NCBI GenBank assembly: GCA_027405735.1
Contig: JAPEHQ010000022.1
Span: 620,001 to 684,000 of the forward strand
From: Mucor racemosus
Taxonomy: Eukaryota > Mucoromycota > Mucoromycetes > Mucorales > Mucoraceae
DNA: 64,000 nucleotides
Reading direction: 5' to 3'
Positions within the stretch are counted from its first letter, which is position 1. The number at the start of each line of letters is the position of its first letter. Position numbers and translations under genes: made by a program. A model generated the notes under the pieces. That model was not told where the DNA came from. It made no database searches and worked only from the letters and a program-made list of their open reading frames with translations. Below are positions 12,595 through 24,735 of this stretch, piece after piece.

Positions 12595-13784
12595 TTAATA
12601 GAAGGTGGTGGGACGCTTGGCAACAAAGAGAGCACGATGCTTCTTGTCGACGTTGGCAAGACGATGAGGCAAGGGGAAAGCAAGCTTGGGAGTCAAGAGT
12701 TGCTTAATGTATTGACGACGAACATCAGCATCCTTAACTTCAGCGACACGGATGATTTGAACAGATCTGAAACGAGCACGGTGACGAGCAGCCATGTCTT
12801 GATAACAGTTCTCAACAGCTTCAGTACGACGCATAGCACGGTATTCCTTGTACATGTTGTGGGTACCGGAACGAGAATCGTAACGGATCCAGATACCAAA
12901 GTTCTTGATTTGTTCAGGACGCTTCTCGGAGATCTGTTTTTATAATGTTAATAATGAACCATATATCGAATATTTTATTACAACTTACTCTGTTCAAAGA
13001 AACAATCTCACCAGCAGCCTTCTTGACCTTGCGGAGCTTCTTCAAAAAGTACCAGAAACGAGACTTGGCAACAACATCATTAGGGGCAAAGATTCTCATA
13101 CGGTAAAGCTTGGGAGAAGCATCTTGAGCTGAGGGGAGCTTACGTCCAACAACCTGTAGGAAATATGTTAATATCGAATTATATAATTTAGCATGATTGC
13201 AAAATGAATCTTACTTGATATTCGGTTAACTGCAGGCGAGAAAAAAAAAGAATGAAATATAATTAGCAAAACGAATTTCTCTACAAAATATGAGATGCTC
13301 CCAATTTATTAATCTGCATTAGAGAGAAATAATGAATAATCATGAAACTGTTGATTGCATTTCGTTTATTTTTGGTATTCCAAATCATTGAAGCAAAATC
13401 TAAATGCATAGCAACTAGAACTGTGTGAGTCGATATGATATTGCGCTGATAGAGGAGGTTGTCATGGTTACAAGGTTGCCATGGTTACAAACTGCATGTC
13501 AAAATGTGAGATCTTCCAAATTTTGAAAATCCAAACATTTAGCAATCTGCAATCATCCATCCATCCATATTTAGGGCAGGTATGTTGTTATTTTCTACAT
13601 GTTGTCATGATGTTGTTATAATATCCACAAAAAATCAGCATGTTACATCCAAAATGCTGCATCCATACATCCAAAATAAATTTCATCCATATTCAACAAT
13701 CATTCATAATTCATTATTTCTCTTTAGCCCTAATGTAAATTGAAGCAAATTCATTGTCTATTGATTTCTTACTCTGCTAGCCAT
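12595..13784 (-). CDS. RPL20: 60S ribosomal protein eL20 (L18a)
   Basis: This structural protein of the large ribosomal subunit is read from four exons on the minus strand: 13773-13784 (MASR), 13215-13229 (LTEYQ), 12989-13153 and 12595-12933, giving 176 aa, the usual family size. Diagnostic stretches are [61 protein letters not shown] and the ending KRPTTFY. The first two exons are only 12 and 15 nt. They are supported by frame, by GT/AG sites and by matching the start of the family (short N-terminus then EYQ-V-GR-LP). Intron 1 is 543 bp, far longer than others in this window. Early long introns are common in ribosomal protein genes. Confidence 0.96.
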
Positions 13785-14079
13785 GTTGTCCTTCGGTCAA
13801 ACGATAAAGAGAAAGATTGACCTTTGAATACTTCAACACTTTGAATACCCCGAATGCCTCTCTCTCTCCCCGCACATGGCGCACACCCGCTTTCTGCATT
13901 GAGAGGGGCCTCATTCTCTCTCGTTTCTCAGATATTTGTCCGACCTGCACAGTTTTATCAGTTTTGTCTATTAGCTCCAAAGTGAATTCGTGATAGTCAC
14001 GATAATATCTTTGAAAGCAAAAGCGTTAAACCCTTCATTAACTTTCCATTGTATTCAAATCTTTCAATAACTATTTAAC

Positions 14080-17000
14080 ATGTCTTCTTCTGGATTGATT
14101 GCTGCGAGAAAAAGACTCGAAAATGCTATAAAGAAATATGATATACCTACTGAACCTGAACCAAAACAAGTTGATAAATGTGAAGAGTAAGCAAATTCAT
14201 TTGAAAGATTCCTAGAGGATTACAATGTTATTAACTTTTTTCTGATTTTGCAGTGGTGTATTATTACTATCGTTATTACAATCTCGATTAAATTGGTCAA
14301 ATGCAGTATTTGCACGATATAAAACTGATCCGATACAACAACCTAAAAGAACCAGCAATACACGTAGAAAATGGCCCAACATGAAGTATCTAGGCACCTG
14401 TACTTTGCAACTAGGTGCTCATATATATGAACACACTAATTTTTATGAGGCTACTAGATCTGAGTCATGGAAAGATATTGCCATTAAGCAAGGTCTAATG
14501 AAAAAAGAAGTTACTCCAGAGAATAAACCAGAAGTTACTCCAGAGAATAAACCAGAAGTTACTCCAGAGAATAAACCAGAAGTTACTCCAGAGAATAAAT
14601 CAGATGTTGTAATGCAAAATGTAGAAAACAGTACAAATTCAACAGAACTTGAAAATAAGCCAGATGTTGAGATGGAAGAGGCAGAAAGTAGCGCTGTTGT
14701 TGTTCCTGATCAGAAACAAGATGTTGTAATGGAAGAAGCAGACAAAAAGCAAAATTCTGAAATTGAGAAAACTCCAAATGCTGGATCCGAGCAGAATACT
14801 ACAACATCTGTTGAAAAATCTACTACTGCAAAACAAGCCGAAACGAATACTGAAAAAGAAGCATCTGCAGAAACACAAACAAATGCAGAAGATATATCTA
14901 AAAGGCCAGAAACTACATCCAATGCCGAAGCACAAACAAATGCAATTACAGAGCCATCACAGCAACAGGCAAATAATGAAACAGCAGCAACAAATGCGGT
15001 AGAAAATGCACAACCACAACCCGAACCTCAATCACAACCACAACCACAACCACAATCACAACCACAACCACAATCACAACCACAACCACAACCACAATCA
15101 CAATCACAACCACAACCACAATCACAACCACAACCACAACCACAATCACAACCACAACCACAATCACAACCACAATCACAACCACAACCGGAAGAGGTTA
15201 TTCCTGATGAGAAATTAACATTTGTAGATATAGTATTTGAATTAAAGGAATTTCCCAACGAAAGATTTATATTTCCCAAAGATGCCATCATTCAATCCAC
15301 ACCTACAGGTCCAAATCCAGAAGATTGCTTGGTAAATTAAATCGTATACTATCTTTTAATAGACTCATTGACATTTGTAAATTTAGATTATTGCATCTTT
15401 TGTATTGCCACTTGATTTAACGCAAGCAGAAGAGTTCTTTCAAAAACCAAAAGACAAGATTTTAAAATATGGAGATGTTTGTCAGTTGCCATGTATCAAA
15501 GATTATTATAGAGAAAATGCAATCCGAGAAACTCGAGCTGCTGATCCACCCTTGGCATTAGATTCGTATCAACCTGTTAATATTCGCATGACATATGCTA
15601 AATTAACAACTGCAAATGCGCTTAAAGAATATGTATATAAAACTGAAGTAGTTCGAAAGAGTATGAAGGATAAGGTAAGCATGAATTTCCTATAAATCTA
15701 GTTTTTTTTTTTTTACTGAAACTCGTTATATAGATGAAGTTTTTCCCTAAAAGGACATTCTTGAAATTTGATGTTTCTGATGATGAGACTCGTAGAGATG
15801 AAATTCGAGAGTTAATCAAAAGAGCTTCAGTTGCGCCCGATATTTCTACAGGACCTATTCAAGCTGAAAAGAAAAGAAATGAAATTCTTAATCAAATTCG
15901 TTTGGGCAAAAGAGAAAGAGATGAGAAATTTGAATCAGAATGTAGGTGAAATTTCTTGTTGTTGATAATGATTTTCACTAACAAAATTACATCTAGTACC
16001 GAAAAATAAACTTAATGCTAGAGATGATGGTTTCATGAAATGTGCTTATTGTAGTACCAAGCAAACATCCATGTGGAGAACTGGTCCAGGAGGTCACGGT
16101 ACTCTTTGTAATAGCTGTGGTATTCAATGGCGCAACGGCCAAATTCTAAAGGATGCTCCTGTCATCAGCCCTGAGGAAGAAAAGCGACTTTTAAGAGAAA
16201 AGAAGGAAAAAGAAAGGATAGCAGAAGCTTTAGAGATGGAAAAAGCTGAGAAAGAGGAAGAAAAACTTCGAAAGAAGGCCGAGCGTCAAAGCGGCAGTAG
16301 TAGCCATCATCATCATGATTTCTCATTTACTAGTGGTACTTTTGCTGCTCAATTACTTCAACAAAGAAATCGCCAAAAGCAAGCTAATATACCCCCTAAT
16401 ACTACTGTTGCTGTTGCTGCTACTATAACCACTCCCGCTAGTAATGTTAATATCCCCTCTACTACAAACCTCCCTTCTCCGGCTATTGTTGTACAACAAC
16501 CCAAGGCCAATATTGATGCTAAAAAGGCATTACCATCAAAATCCAAAGAAACACAACCATCAAAGACATCCGATAATAATGTACCTATAGCATCTGCTCC
16601 TCCGCCTCCTAAAGCAGTGGTTTCTGCTGCATCATCATCAGCAGCAACTCAAAAAACTGCACAATCTCAAGCAAAGACACAACCACAACAACAAGCTCCA
16701 CCTGTGCCCTTATCATTGTACAGTCCTGCTGGTATTCCATTACCTACATTATCAATTGATTTTGCGGGCCATATGCAATTTGCACATCCCAATTGTGGCA
16801 TTACATTACTAGATCGTCATTTCTCTGTGCGATTATTCAAAGACGGCTGCGATCAGACAACCATAGAATTTGATAAAAAGGATTTGACCAACGCAGTGTT
16901 TGAGGTCGTTACTGAAGGAGAAGCAGCTCTTAAACGTGAGGTGTTAAAGATGAAGATTGTGCCTACTGAAACCAAGAAAATTACAGCGTTCAAGAAGAAC

Positions 17001-17117
17001 ATGAAGATTGATAAAAAGAATGGTGTTAACATTAGATTTTTGGAAAAACTTGATCCCAGTGGTGGTGCTGTGGTGCAGAGAATCCTGCAAAGATGGCTTG
17101 TTACAGCTCCTCAATAA
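14080..17117 (+). CDS. GATA-type zinc-finger protein with repeat-rich middle
   Basis: Five exons give about 933 aa: 14080-14186, 14254-15331, 15387-15674, 15734-15941, 15997-17117; all phases agree. Residues near 50-110 form a conserved-looking domain (LLLSLLQSRLNWSNAVF ... YLGTCTLQLGAHIYE). A low-complexity part follows with a TPENKPEV repeat and a Q/P/S array. Then comes a second domain starting FVDIVFELKEFPNERFIFP. A single GATA-like finger lies at about 570-600, CAYC...CNSCG with C-x2-C-x18-C-x2-C spacing. A long charged helix and a C-terminal beta-rich domain (about 815-933) end it. GATA fingers bind DNA, and this one would be nuclear. The domain mix suggests a chromatin or transcription-complex subunit rather than a nitrogen-type GATA factor, but I cannot name the family with certainty. 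Confidence 0.88.
14507..14602 (+). repeat. Four 24-bp tandem repeats in GATA-finger gene
   Basis: Four nearly identical 24-bp units encode E-V-T-P-E-N-K-P in frame. The last unit has one change (K-P to K-S). Unit length is a multiple of three, so copy-number change would not break the frame. Confidence 0.95.
15010..15189 (+). repeat. Q-P/Q-S coding microsatellite
   Basis: This is a caacca/caatca hexamer-type array in frame, encoding alternating Gln-Pro and Gln-Ser for about 60 residues. It sits between the acidic middle part and the second folded domain of the GATA-finger protein and probably acts as a flexible linker. Confidence 0.95.
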
Positions 17118-20100
17118 AAATTACTAGTTTGAAAGCTAATTCATTTGTTGGCAATGTGTTTTCATGTAAATGTATAATAATGACAGACATTTCTTATACT
17201 CAAAGAACTTATTCTAGCTCATATTGATTTATAATTGAGAACTTTTCAAAAATTCACATTTTATGGTATATATCTCAGTTATATCCACAGAAATTTTTGT
17301 TTTCTTTAGAACTGAATGCACTAACAATTATGCATAAAGAGATCAAAGTACAGGTGAAACCACTAAAAATCGGCCTTTCGAAATGCACTTTTTCGCACTT
17401 TTTGGTCATTTTATGTGCTCAAATTTGCACAGAACCACTTATTATAATCCGTAGTTACTTTCTATTGTATTTTCTAAAAAAAAAAAAAAAAAGGACGTTT
17501 ACTTATTGATTTGATTTTGGTAGTTGCCATTGCCATATACGCTGGTTCTAGCTAATTTAGCGTTATATTTCTAACGCTGTCATAAAGCTCACTTTAAAAA
17601 ATGGACATCTGATCCCTACGATTTAACCAGAAAATTAATGAAATGCTAAAATGTTAGTTCTAGGCATTTTTACAGCTACTGCATTATAATATATGTTGAA
17701 ACTTATAATAGCCCACTCGGATCAATATTCATTGATTGCAACCATTTTTCCAGCTGTTTTATTTTTTTAAGCAGAGAAAGTGAACTTTTTTAAAAAATGT
17801 GTGCAAAGATCCTTCAAAAACAGCTGTTAGCTAATGAACGAAATCAAGATATATTATTTATTATACATTTACTGTGCATGAAGGGCAACTTCAAAGTTCA
17901 ATTTCGAACCATTTGCTGCAAAAAACTTATAGAAAGAAATATAGGAAATACAATAACTATATAATATAATAACTCTTCTGCTAGGTTTATACTGGCATAA
18001 TATATAATAATTGATCTATCAGAATTAGGAATTACCGAATTACCAATTTAGAACATCTGTCAAACCATGATGTTCAACATGCAAGTCAAGCAAGGTCATA
18101 TTCCATGCGTCTATCATCATGCTACTATTGAATCATAGAAGCATGATTCCAATATATCAACACAATATCCAAATGCTCATTCTAATTATATTATCACTCA
18201 CATTTAATACACTCATTCAATTAGTATATAAACCCCCTCTAGAAGCTCATAATAAAACGGTACTTTTTCATTTGACTAATTTTATACGATTTACCTTTCG
18301 ATAAATCAATAATTGACCAAAATTGACCTGAAATCGATCATAAAAAATTAAGCACCCAAATTTATATGTTAATTTTTTGTATTCACGAGATAGATCCAAT
18401 TTAAGGCTACCCTGCATTTTTTGTTTCAGCGAAAAATAATGATTTTTGGTTGAGATAACTAAAATAATAGTTTACATTACAGCTTAAAACTTATGCAAAC
18501 TGAGTTCCAAAATCGATTTGACAAATCGATCAGAAAGTGGTTCAAAAAACAAATTCGTTTTATAGCTCATAAACTGCTAAGTAAGTTGAAGTAGCGTAAT
18601 AAATGGTTTTTGTAAAGTTTTAAATTCTGCATCCATCTAAATAAAATTTAGGCAAATGTCTTACATTGAGTTTTGCATAAAATACGATTGAAATTTTTGG
18701 GATTTTTTGAATATACACGTCACTTTTTATAATTATAATTTAAATATAATATATATAAATGATGCGCAGTTAAATTATCTATTGATCGAGCTATTGCTGA
18801 ATCTTCTAGCTGCATTTTTCGTAGAGAAAACGAGATTTTTGTCAAAATTTTTTCAAATTCAGAATCTAGGATGAGGGTATACAGGGAAAAATTGAAGCTA
18901 GAAGCGAGAATACTTCTTTGCAGACACTTTTGAGGATATCTCCACGAAAAATTAATATTTTGAAGAAAACTAAATTGGGTCTGAGAGAGCTCAACAAGAT
19001 TGATGAAATAAACGTAAAAAAAATGTTACTCAATTTAACGAATATTTTGAAATCTACTAAAAAACATCAAAAAAAATGAAAAAAAAAATAAAAGTGCTCA
19101 GAATTTTTTTATATTATAATATGTTATAGAGCGCTTTAAAACAAGTAAATTTTATTATTAAAAAGTGTTAGTATAGCTTAATTTTTTCTGGAGATATGAA
19201 GCCTCAAAGTTTTCAATCCATTAGCAGTAAAATACGCGTAAAAAATCTGAAACCTTAGCACTGAAAAATTAATACCAACTGCAAAAAGTAGGATATTTCT
19301 GGATACTTGTTTTTGGATTAAAGCTGAGTATCTCAGGCACATTGGCATATAATTTTTTCCTGGTGTTATTTAGTGAAAAATAAATTAGAGCAGTGATGAA
19401 ACGTGAGACCCAGTTTTTTAGGTAAAAGAGTAGTGAATTTTACGTGTTTTTGAGTCTTTCGTAAGATATAAAATGAATTTAAGAGTAAGTAGCATAATGT
19501 GACAATTCATATCTATTTAGAATTTAGCAGTGTCTAAGGTATATCCTAAAAAGTATTTGGCATGAGGTTAGTTATTGAAAAGAGGGCACGTTCTGGTTTT
19601 GAAAATTAAAAGCTATGAAAATTCAAATTTTGTTTGTACCTACAAAAAAAGTTAACTTATGGAGTTTAACTTTCTCTGAGTATTTCAGAATAAAACTCGT
19701 CAATTATAAAATGTAGCATTTATCAAACTAGATGAAGTTTTATAAAGTGAATATATTATTTTTTTATTGATTAATCAACTAACTTAATTAATTAGAAAGA
19801 AAAGCAATTAAAAGTTATGAAGTGTAACTATTTAGTTTTACCAGTTTATTTAACCAAATTTGCCGCTGTTGTAACCACCTTTCATCAGCCAATTTGGTAA
19901 TTTTTAAAGGATTTTTCAAAATGAACATCCCTGTCAAAAAGTATGAAATTCTGTTAAGGCATTCTGACACATTAAAAAATACTTTTGTATTTTTTTTTTC
20001 AAGAAAAAATGTCTGCACGTAGCTCAACGCATATTTAAAGTAAACAATAATACAATTTATTTTATAATCCGCTCCTGGTGTTGCAAATCATGCTTTTACA

Positions 20101-20251
20101 GACAGTTATGGCTACTACTTGAGTAGCGATTCCCAAGGGTGATATATAGCTTAACAGCGTATGCGACAATAACTTTATATTATAAAATGCAATGGATTTA
20201 GAACGAACCCATTAAAAAAAAATACATGAACTATTTATTACTAATTATAAG
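17118..20251. other. Repeat-rich intergenic region
   Basis: About 3.1 kb has no supported gene. Sequence from roughly 18540 to 19700 is made of diverged repeat segments that recur elsewhere in the window (listed separately). The rest is AT-rich with only short ORFs. Confidence 0.6.
18540..19700. repeat. Dispersed AT-rich repeat, copy 2 (longest)
   Basis: Several blocks recur in the window. 19100-19545 matches 895-1310 directly. The block at 18590 (agtaagttgaagtagcgtaat) matches 59090. The block at 19575 (ttgaaaagagggcacgttctg) matches 58930. 18868-18893 matches the reverse complement of 59378-59403. The phrase with tagctgca-ttttcgt near 18800 recurs near 59310, and inverted near 29070. The mixture of direct and inverted matches suggests an element with internal inverted symmetry, or several old insertions on top of each other. 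Confidence 0.6.
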
Positions 20252-20949
20252 TTACTCCTCCTTCTTTTCTTCTTCTACGACTGCCTCTTCTGTCTTTGTT
20301 TTCTTGGGGCTCTTATCGAATCCAGCTTGACCCTTTCTCTTATTAGAAGCAAAATGACTGTTAGGCTTGAAAGCATTGAAGCTCTTGTTGTGTCTGTGGA
20401 CTGGAGAATCCTTATATTGCTCGGCCTTTAATTCGTGATACTTGGGCTTGTATAAAATTTCAAGCTTGTTACCATCAAGCTCAACATCGGTCAACTCGGC
20501 AACCTTCTTGGCCTCCTCAGGAGTAGAGAATTCAACATAACAAGAACCCTATTGACATATGAATTAAAAAAAGGTAACCACAAATCTATACATTACACTG
20601 TAGGTTTACCTTGAATTTCTTGGGCTTTTCATCATTCTTCTTCATGCGTACACAAAGAACGGTACCTTTTTCACTGAAAAGATCATCAATCTTATCTTGC
20701 AATTTGAATAATTCAGCAACTTGATCCTTAGCATCAGCATCAATTAAAGGAATACCCTTGACATAAATGGAGCGTTCAACATGAGGTTGTTGGACAACTT
20801 CAGACTTTCTTCTGATATTCTTGCCCTCTTCGTCAATTTCATAAATCTCACTTTCGTTTTCCTTGAGAGCCTTAACAATAGCATCGAAATCTTCAGTAAT
20901 CATCTTCATCTTTTTGAAGCTAGCAATGGTTTCGATGGGAATCCCTAAT

Positions 20950-20994
<45 letters not shown>

Positions 20995-21162
20995 AGCTGT
21001 CATATCAAAATGATTCTTTACGTGTCAAATCACAAAATCAAACTTACATCCTTCAGGAGTGTTGGCACGGAGAGTCCATAAAAACTTATCGTAAGGCAAG
21101 TTGCTGTCAGAGAAGTAAAAGTTTACTTGCTTGCAGATCTTTTCGGCTTCAGTAGCGACCAT
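20252..21162 (-). CDS. LHP1: La protein homolog (La motif + RRM)
   Basis: La binds the 3' oligo-U of new RNA polymerase III transcripts and helps tRNA maturation in the nucleus. Exons are 21048-21162, 20610-20944 and 20252-20548 (248 aa). The La motif opens with ICKQVNFYFSDSNLPYDKFLW, where the aromatic residues that hold the uridines are present. It continues after intron 1 with GWIPIETIASFKKMK. An RRM follows (RSIYVKGIPLIDADAKDQVAELF ... GSCYVEFSTPEEAKK). The tail is basic then acidic (KSPKKTKTEE...EEEKKEE), consistent with a nuclear signal. The length is near the yeast and fission-yeast proteins. Intron 1 contains a run of about 34 A on the plus strand (poly-T in the transcript's sense) just before the acceptor. 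Confidence 0.95.
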
Positions 21163-21346
21163 AATTGAAAATATGTTTTTGAATGTAAAACAAAAAAAGA
21201 GAAATTTTTTTCTTTTAATCCCTTGCCCATCATATTGTATTGTAGAAAGCCTTTGTATATTAAAGTCACATTGGACTGTTTTACCCATCAAACAAAACAG
21301 TAAACCAAATCAATGCATACAAATATTAAGGAGAAAGGAGAAAACT

Positions 21347-22955
21347 TTATTTAATTAATTTCTTATGAAGCTTTGGTCTTCCTCTTGGCTTATGTTGGAC
21401 ATCTTTGCATCCTTGTTTTCCGGTAGCAACACAACGACGACATGGTCTCATGTCATCACATCTCAGATGAGATCGTTTACAATGATTACAAGCTTTATCT
21501 ACATTTCGCCCTTTCTTAATAGGGAGTTGGCCATGATTAGGTGCATTCGCTGATCTGATTTGATATTCATCATCATCGTCTTCTTCCAATAACAATTCTT
21601 GATCTTCTTCTAATTCTTCTTCTACGTCGTCTTCATCAGATACTAAATTATTGATACTATCCGAAACTCGCATTGATCGTTGCAAATTGTTTGATAAAGA
21701 TGATAATGATGAAGATGAATGAAGACTGCCCAAACTACTAGTGCTATTATTGTTATTAATAGTGAGACGATGAGGTGCGCTTCCACGACGTCCTTTTGGA
21801 TCAAATTTACTAGTCTTCTTTTTGCCGTTGGTTGCCGTGTTGTATATATTGGACATGGATTTTCGATATTTGTTGGTAGTTTTATAACCTGCGGATTTAG
21901 ATGTTTTAGGAGTGACTAAATCCCATTGATGCTCGCCATAGGGGCTTGGTAATGCACTGTTCATATTGCCTGTATTAGGTGCAGACATTCCGTGTCTAGG
22001 TTTCTTAATCTTAATCATAAGCTTCTCGCTAGCATTAGCAGCAGTAGCAGAAGCAATGTTGGCACCAACAGAAGATGATGTAGCATGAATTTGTGGAGGG
22101 CCATAGTTTGCCATGAGAGAATTCCATCGCATATCAATATCACTGTTATTATCAGAGTAATCATCCTCGCTATCATCATTTGTTGATTCAGATGAAGATA
22201 GGAAATCACGATTTTGATGTGGTGTCTTTAATGTAAAATCATCTAATAATAAGTTTTCTTGTAATGAAGATAATTGCAGTAGACAAGAATGTTGTTTTGC
22301 TGAATCAGTCTTGGCAACAAATGAATTGACATCCTATTTGTTTTGTTTTTATATTTAGTATAAATATATAAAAAGTAATCCATCATAAACTTACACTAAG
22401 ACTAACATAACCACGTGACATGCCACCGTCTACCGTAGTAATGCTATCCTCCATATCGTTGTCTGACATGATAGAATCAAATTGAGATTGTTGCTGATTG
22501 TTGGACATTATATTAGACATCATAGTATCATCACAGAACAAATTGTTTTGTTGTGGTAAATATGTATCAATTGGGTCATATAACCAATTGTATTGTTGTT
22601 TTTGATCTAACGTAGATGGTGTTTGTTGAAAGTTGTAGTCATAATCGATTAAATCCAAGTTTAATGGATGCATTGAATCATAAAAAAAGTTGCTGGTATT
22701 GTTATTGTTATTATTATTAATATTATTATTATTACTATTATTATTATTTGGTATATTTGGTATATTTGTAGCTGCTATATTATTAGTATTATTATTAGTA
22801 TTGGTTGATTGAAGGTAATGCAAATAAGAAGGCGATGATGACTTGTGTTGTTTTTTGTTATTTTCTACATCCTGTAAATTAAGTCCATGAAATAAATCTG
22901 TGTCAAATGTTGTTTCATCGACAATATCAAACAATTGAGGATACGTGAAATCCAT
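21347..22955 (-). CDS. Zn2Cys6 transcription factor with C-terminal zinc cluster
   Basis: Two exons, 22395-22955 and 21347-22333, give about 515 aa. Near the C-terminus (about residues 465-492) is a binuclear zinc cluster CNHCKRSHLRC...CRRC...GC, with C-x2-C-x6-C-x5-C-x2-C-x7-C spacing, followed by a basic tail KPRGRPKLHKK. Most fungal factors of this class carry the cluster at the N-terminus; here it is at the end. The N-terminal half is rich in Asn and Gln, with an Asn run near residue 75, and may act as an activation region. A strongly acidic segment (DEDDVEEELEEDQELLLEEDDDDE) precedes the cluster. The start MDFTYPQLFDIVDE is the first ATG after an AT-rich leader; an in-frame ATG further up would add 34 residues. 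Targets are unknown. The cluster resembles the AcuK/ERT1 type loosely. Confidence 0.88.
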
Positions 22956-23825
22956 ATTATACTTGAAAAAGGAAAGGAATGGGGAGGATAAATGCATAAT
23001 TATGAGGCCAAATGGATCAAATTTTATATACTGTCTAAAACGCATTCTTGGGATCACACATTTTTGCCCTTTTTTTTTTCATGATTTAATTGCAGATCAT
23101 TTCCATATTCAATAGTTTAAATCTCCAACACAGACAATTTAGAATAAACACAACACATACACACCCAAAAAAAAAAAAATGCTGTATAAACCACATGTAT
23201 GCCTATAAAAGCATTTATACAACATCTCATATTCTAAAAGATCTTCATATATTTCATATCAATCAAGCCGAAAAAAATATTAGAAGAATGCATACCTCGT
23301 TCAATAATAAATGCATCCATGTTTTTATTCTTTTTTCATATATATGATCATCTATATAATAATGAATCCCCTTTTTTTGTAGCTAATTATGGTAATTACT
23401 CAAATATAAAACGAATATTGTCTGCAAAGCCATTCCTTCAAGTAAACTATATAAAAGAATTTAAATAACAACCATTTGACAGGCTGCAATAGAAAAATCA
23501 ATTGAACGAATTTCGAGATTTTTTATTCCGTGTAAAAATCAAATAAATGGCAATTTCAAGACATATTTAAACGATCAATACAGATCATTATTTAAACTTA
23601 TTAAAAAAACGAATAACATAGAGGAATTATTGTCATTGTTTTGGCGCGTAAATTTTATGCATACTTCTATCGAAAAAACCAACATTTTTCACAATAAAAA
23701 TGATCGCCCCTTCTTATACTCCTCCCCCTTGATTCCCAAATCAAATCATCATGAGCTCATCTCAGATTGATTATAAACAGTTACAAGATCAATTTGTATA
23801 TCTACTGATCGATATAATAGCATTT
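22956..23825. other. Intergenic region
   Basis: This is the probable promoter of the Zn2Cys6 gene and the 3' flank of the NIP30-like gene. Both genes are on the minus strand. AT-rich, no gene seen. Confidence 0.6.
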
Positions 23826-24523
23826 TTATTCGCTCTCGCTATCACTGCTGCTACTGATATCGCCGTAAGCCGATAATAATGATAATGGATTCCCATCAGT
23901 TTTTTGCTTTTTCTCTGCAGGTTTTTCGTTCTCCTCTTCTTGCCTATCATCATCTGTACTGTTGCGCTTCTTCTTGATGAATAATGCTCCCTTCAATGAG
24001 TTCCTTTTATTGTTAGATGTTGGTTTTGTCGTAGGTTTTGCTTTTGTTGATGTAGTAGCGATAGACGCCGTTGTATCCAAGATAGGAATTTGAGTAGCAG
24101 GATTAGATCTTGCACTTTCAACAGCTTGTCTATATTCCTCCAATTCCAATGTCTCTTTAATCCTTCTTTGGTATTCAATTTTCTCTTTTTCATCTGATAA
24201 AGTTCTAAAATACTCTGCTTCTTCTTCATCTACACGTTTGATTTGATTAGATAAACGCGATTCTTCGGCAAATTTCTCTTCTTTCATTGTCTTTTGTTCT
24301 TGAAGACGTTCATATAATGTACGTGGATCATATGCCTCTTGAACTACAACTAAATTTATGCAAAAACAAATCAAATTCAATTGAGTCAAATGCTTACCAT
24401 TTTGATTTATTGTTTTCTCTTTTTTAAACCTTCTTTTTCATTGTTATCTGATTCCAATTGTTGCTCTTTATCATCTTCTACTACAGCACGAGTTACAAAG
24501 GAGCTTTTAATATTGAATGACAT
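23826..24523 (-). CDS. NIP30/FAM192A (PSME3IP1)-like nuclear protein
   Basis: Two exons, 24430-24523 and 23826-24349, give about 205 aa. The hallmark is EAYDPRTLYERLQEQKTMKEEK, which matches the NIP30/FAM192A core (YDPRSLYERLQEQK in animals). A long helix follows (EEEAEYFRTLSDEKEKIEYQRR). The lysine-rich tail ends in a Ser/Asp stretch (YGDISSSSDSESE), as in that family. In animals this protein binds the nuclear proteasome activator PA28-gamma, and related fungal proteins (Fyv6) act with the spliceosome. Either role could apply. The intron donor chosen (GTTTAA at 24429) is weak. A better GTAAGC donor at 24397-24398 would require a one-base change in an A run to keep frame, so the 5' splice site is uncertain. 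Confidence 0.82.
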
Positions 24524-24735
24524 CTTGTCAAGGTAATTTGCCAAAAGTAAATCTTCCTCAATACCTTCCTATTCATCCTGTTCAACTAGGATAAGCAGTC
24601 CGTGTATAGGGTGACGTATAAGTAAATATAGACATGTTTATCGCTTTAAATGATGAGGTGCATTCCCATTTACATAAAAATTTTCTTTCCTTTCATCTTT
24701 CGTAAAGAACTAATCGTGTAAATTACCTCTTGAAC
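24524..24735. promoter_or_regulatory. Compact divergent promoter
   Basis: The start codons of the NIP30-like gene (minus) and the RBM26/27-like gene (plus) are 212 bp apart. Both promoters and both 5' leaders must lie here. No canonical TATA box stands out. Confidence 0.6.

Noticed and set aside
14946..15291. Val/Ile-rich and Cys/Gly/Asp-rich antisense ORFs and a His/Asn ORF
   Set aside because: They are other-frame readings of the Gln-Pro/Gln-Ser repeat in the GATA-finger gene.
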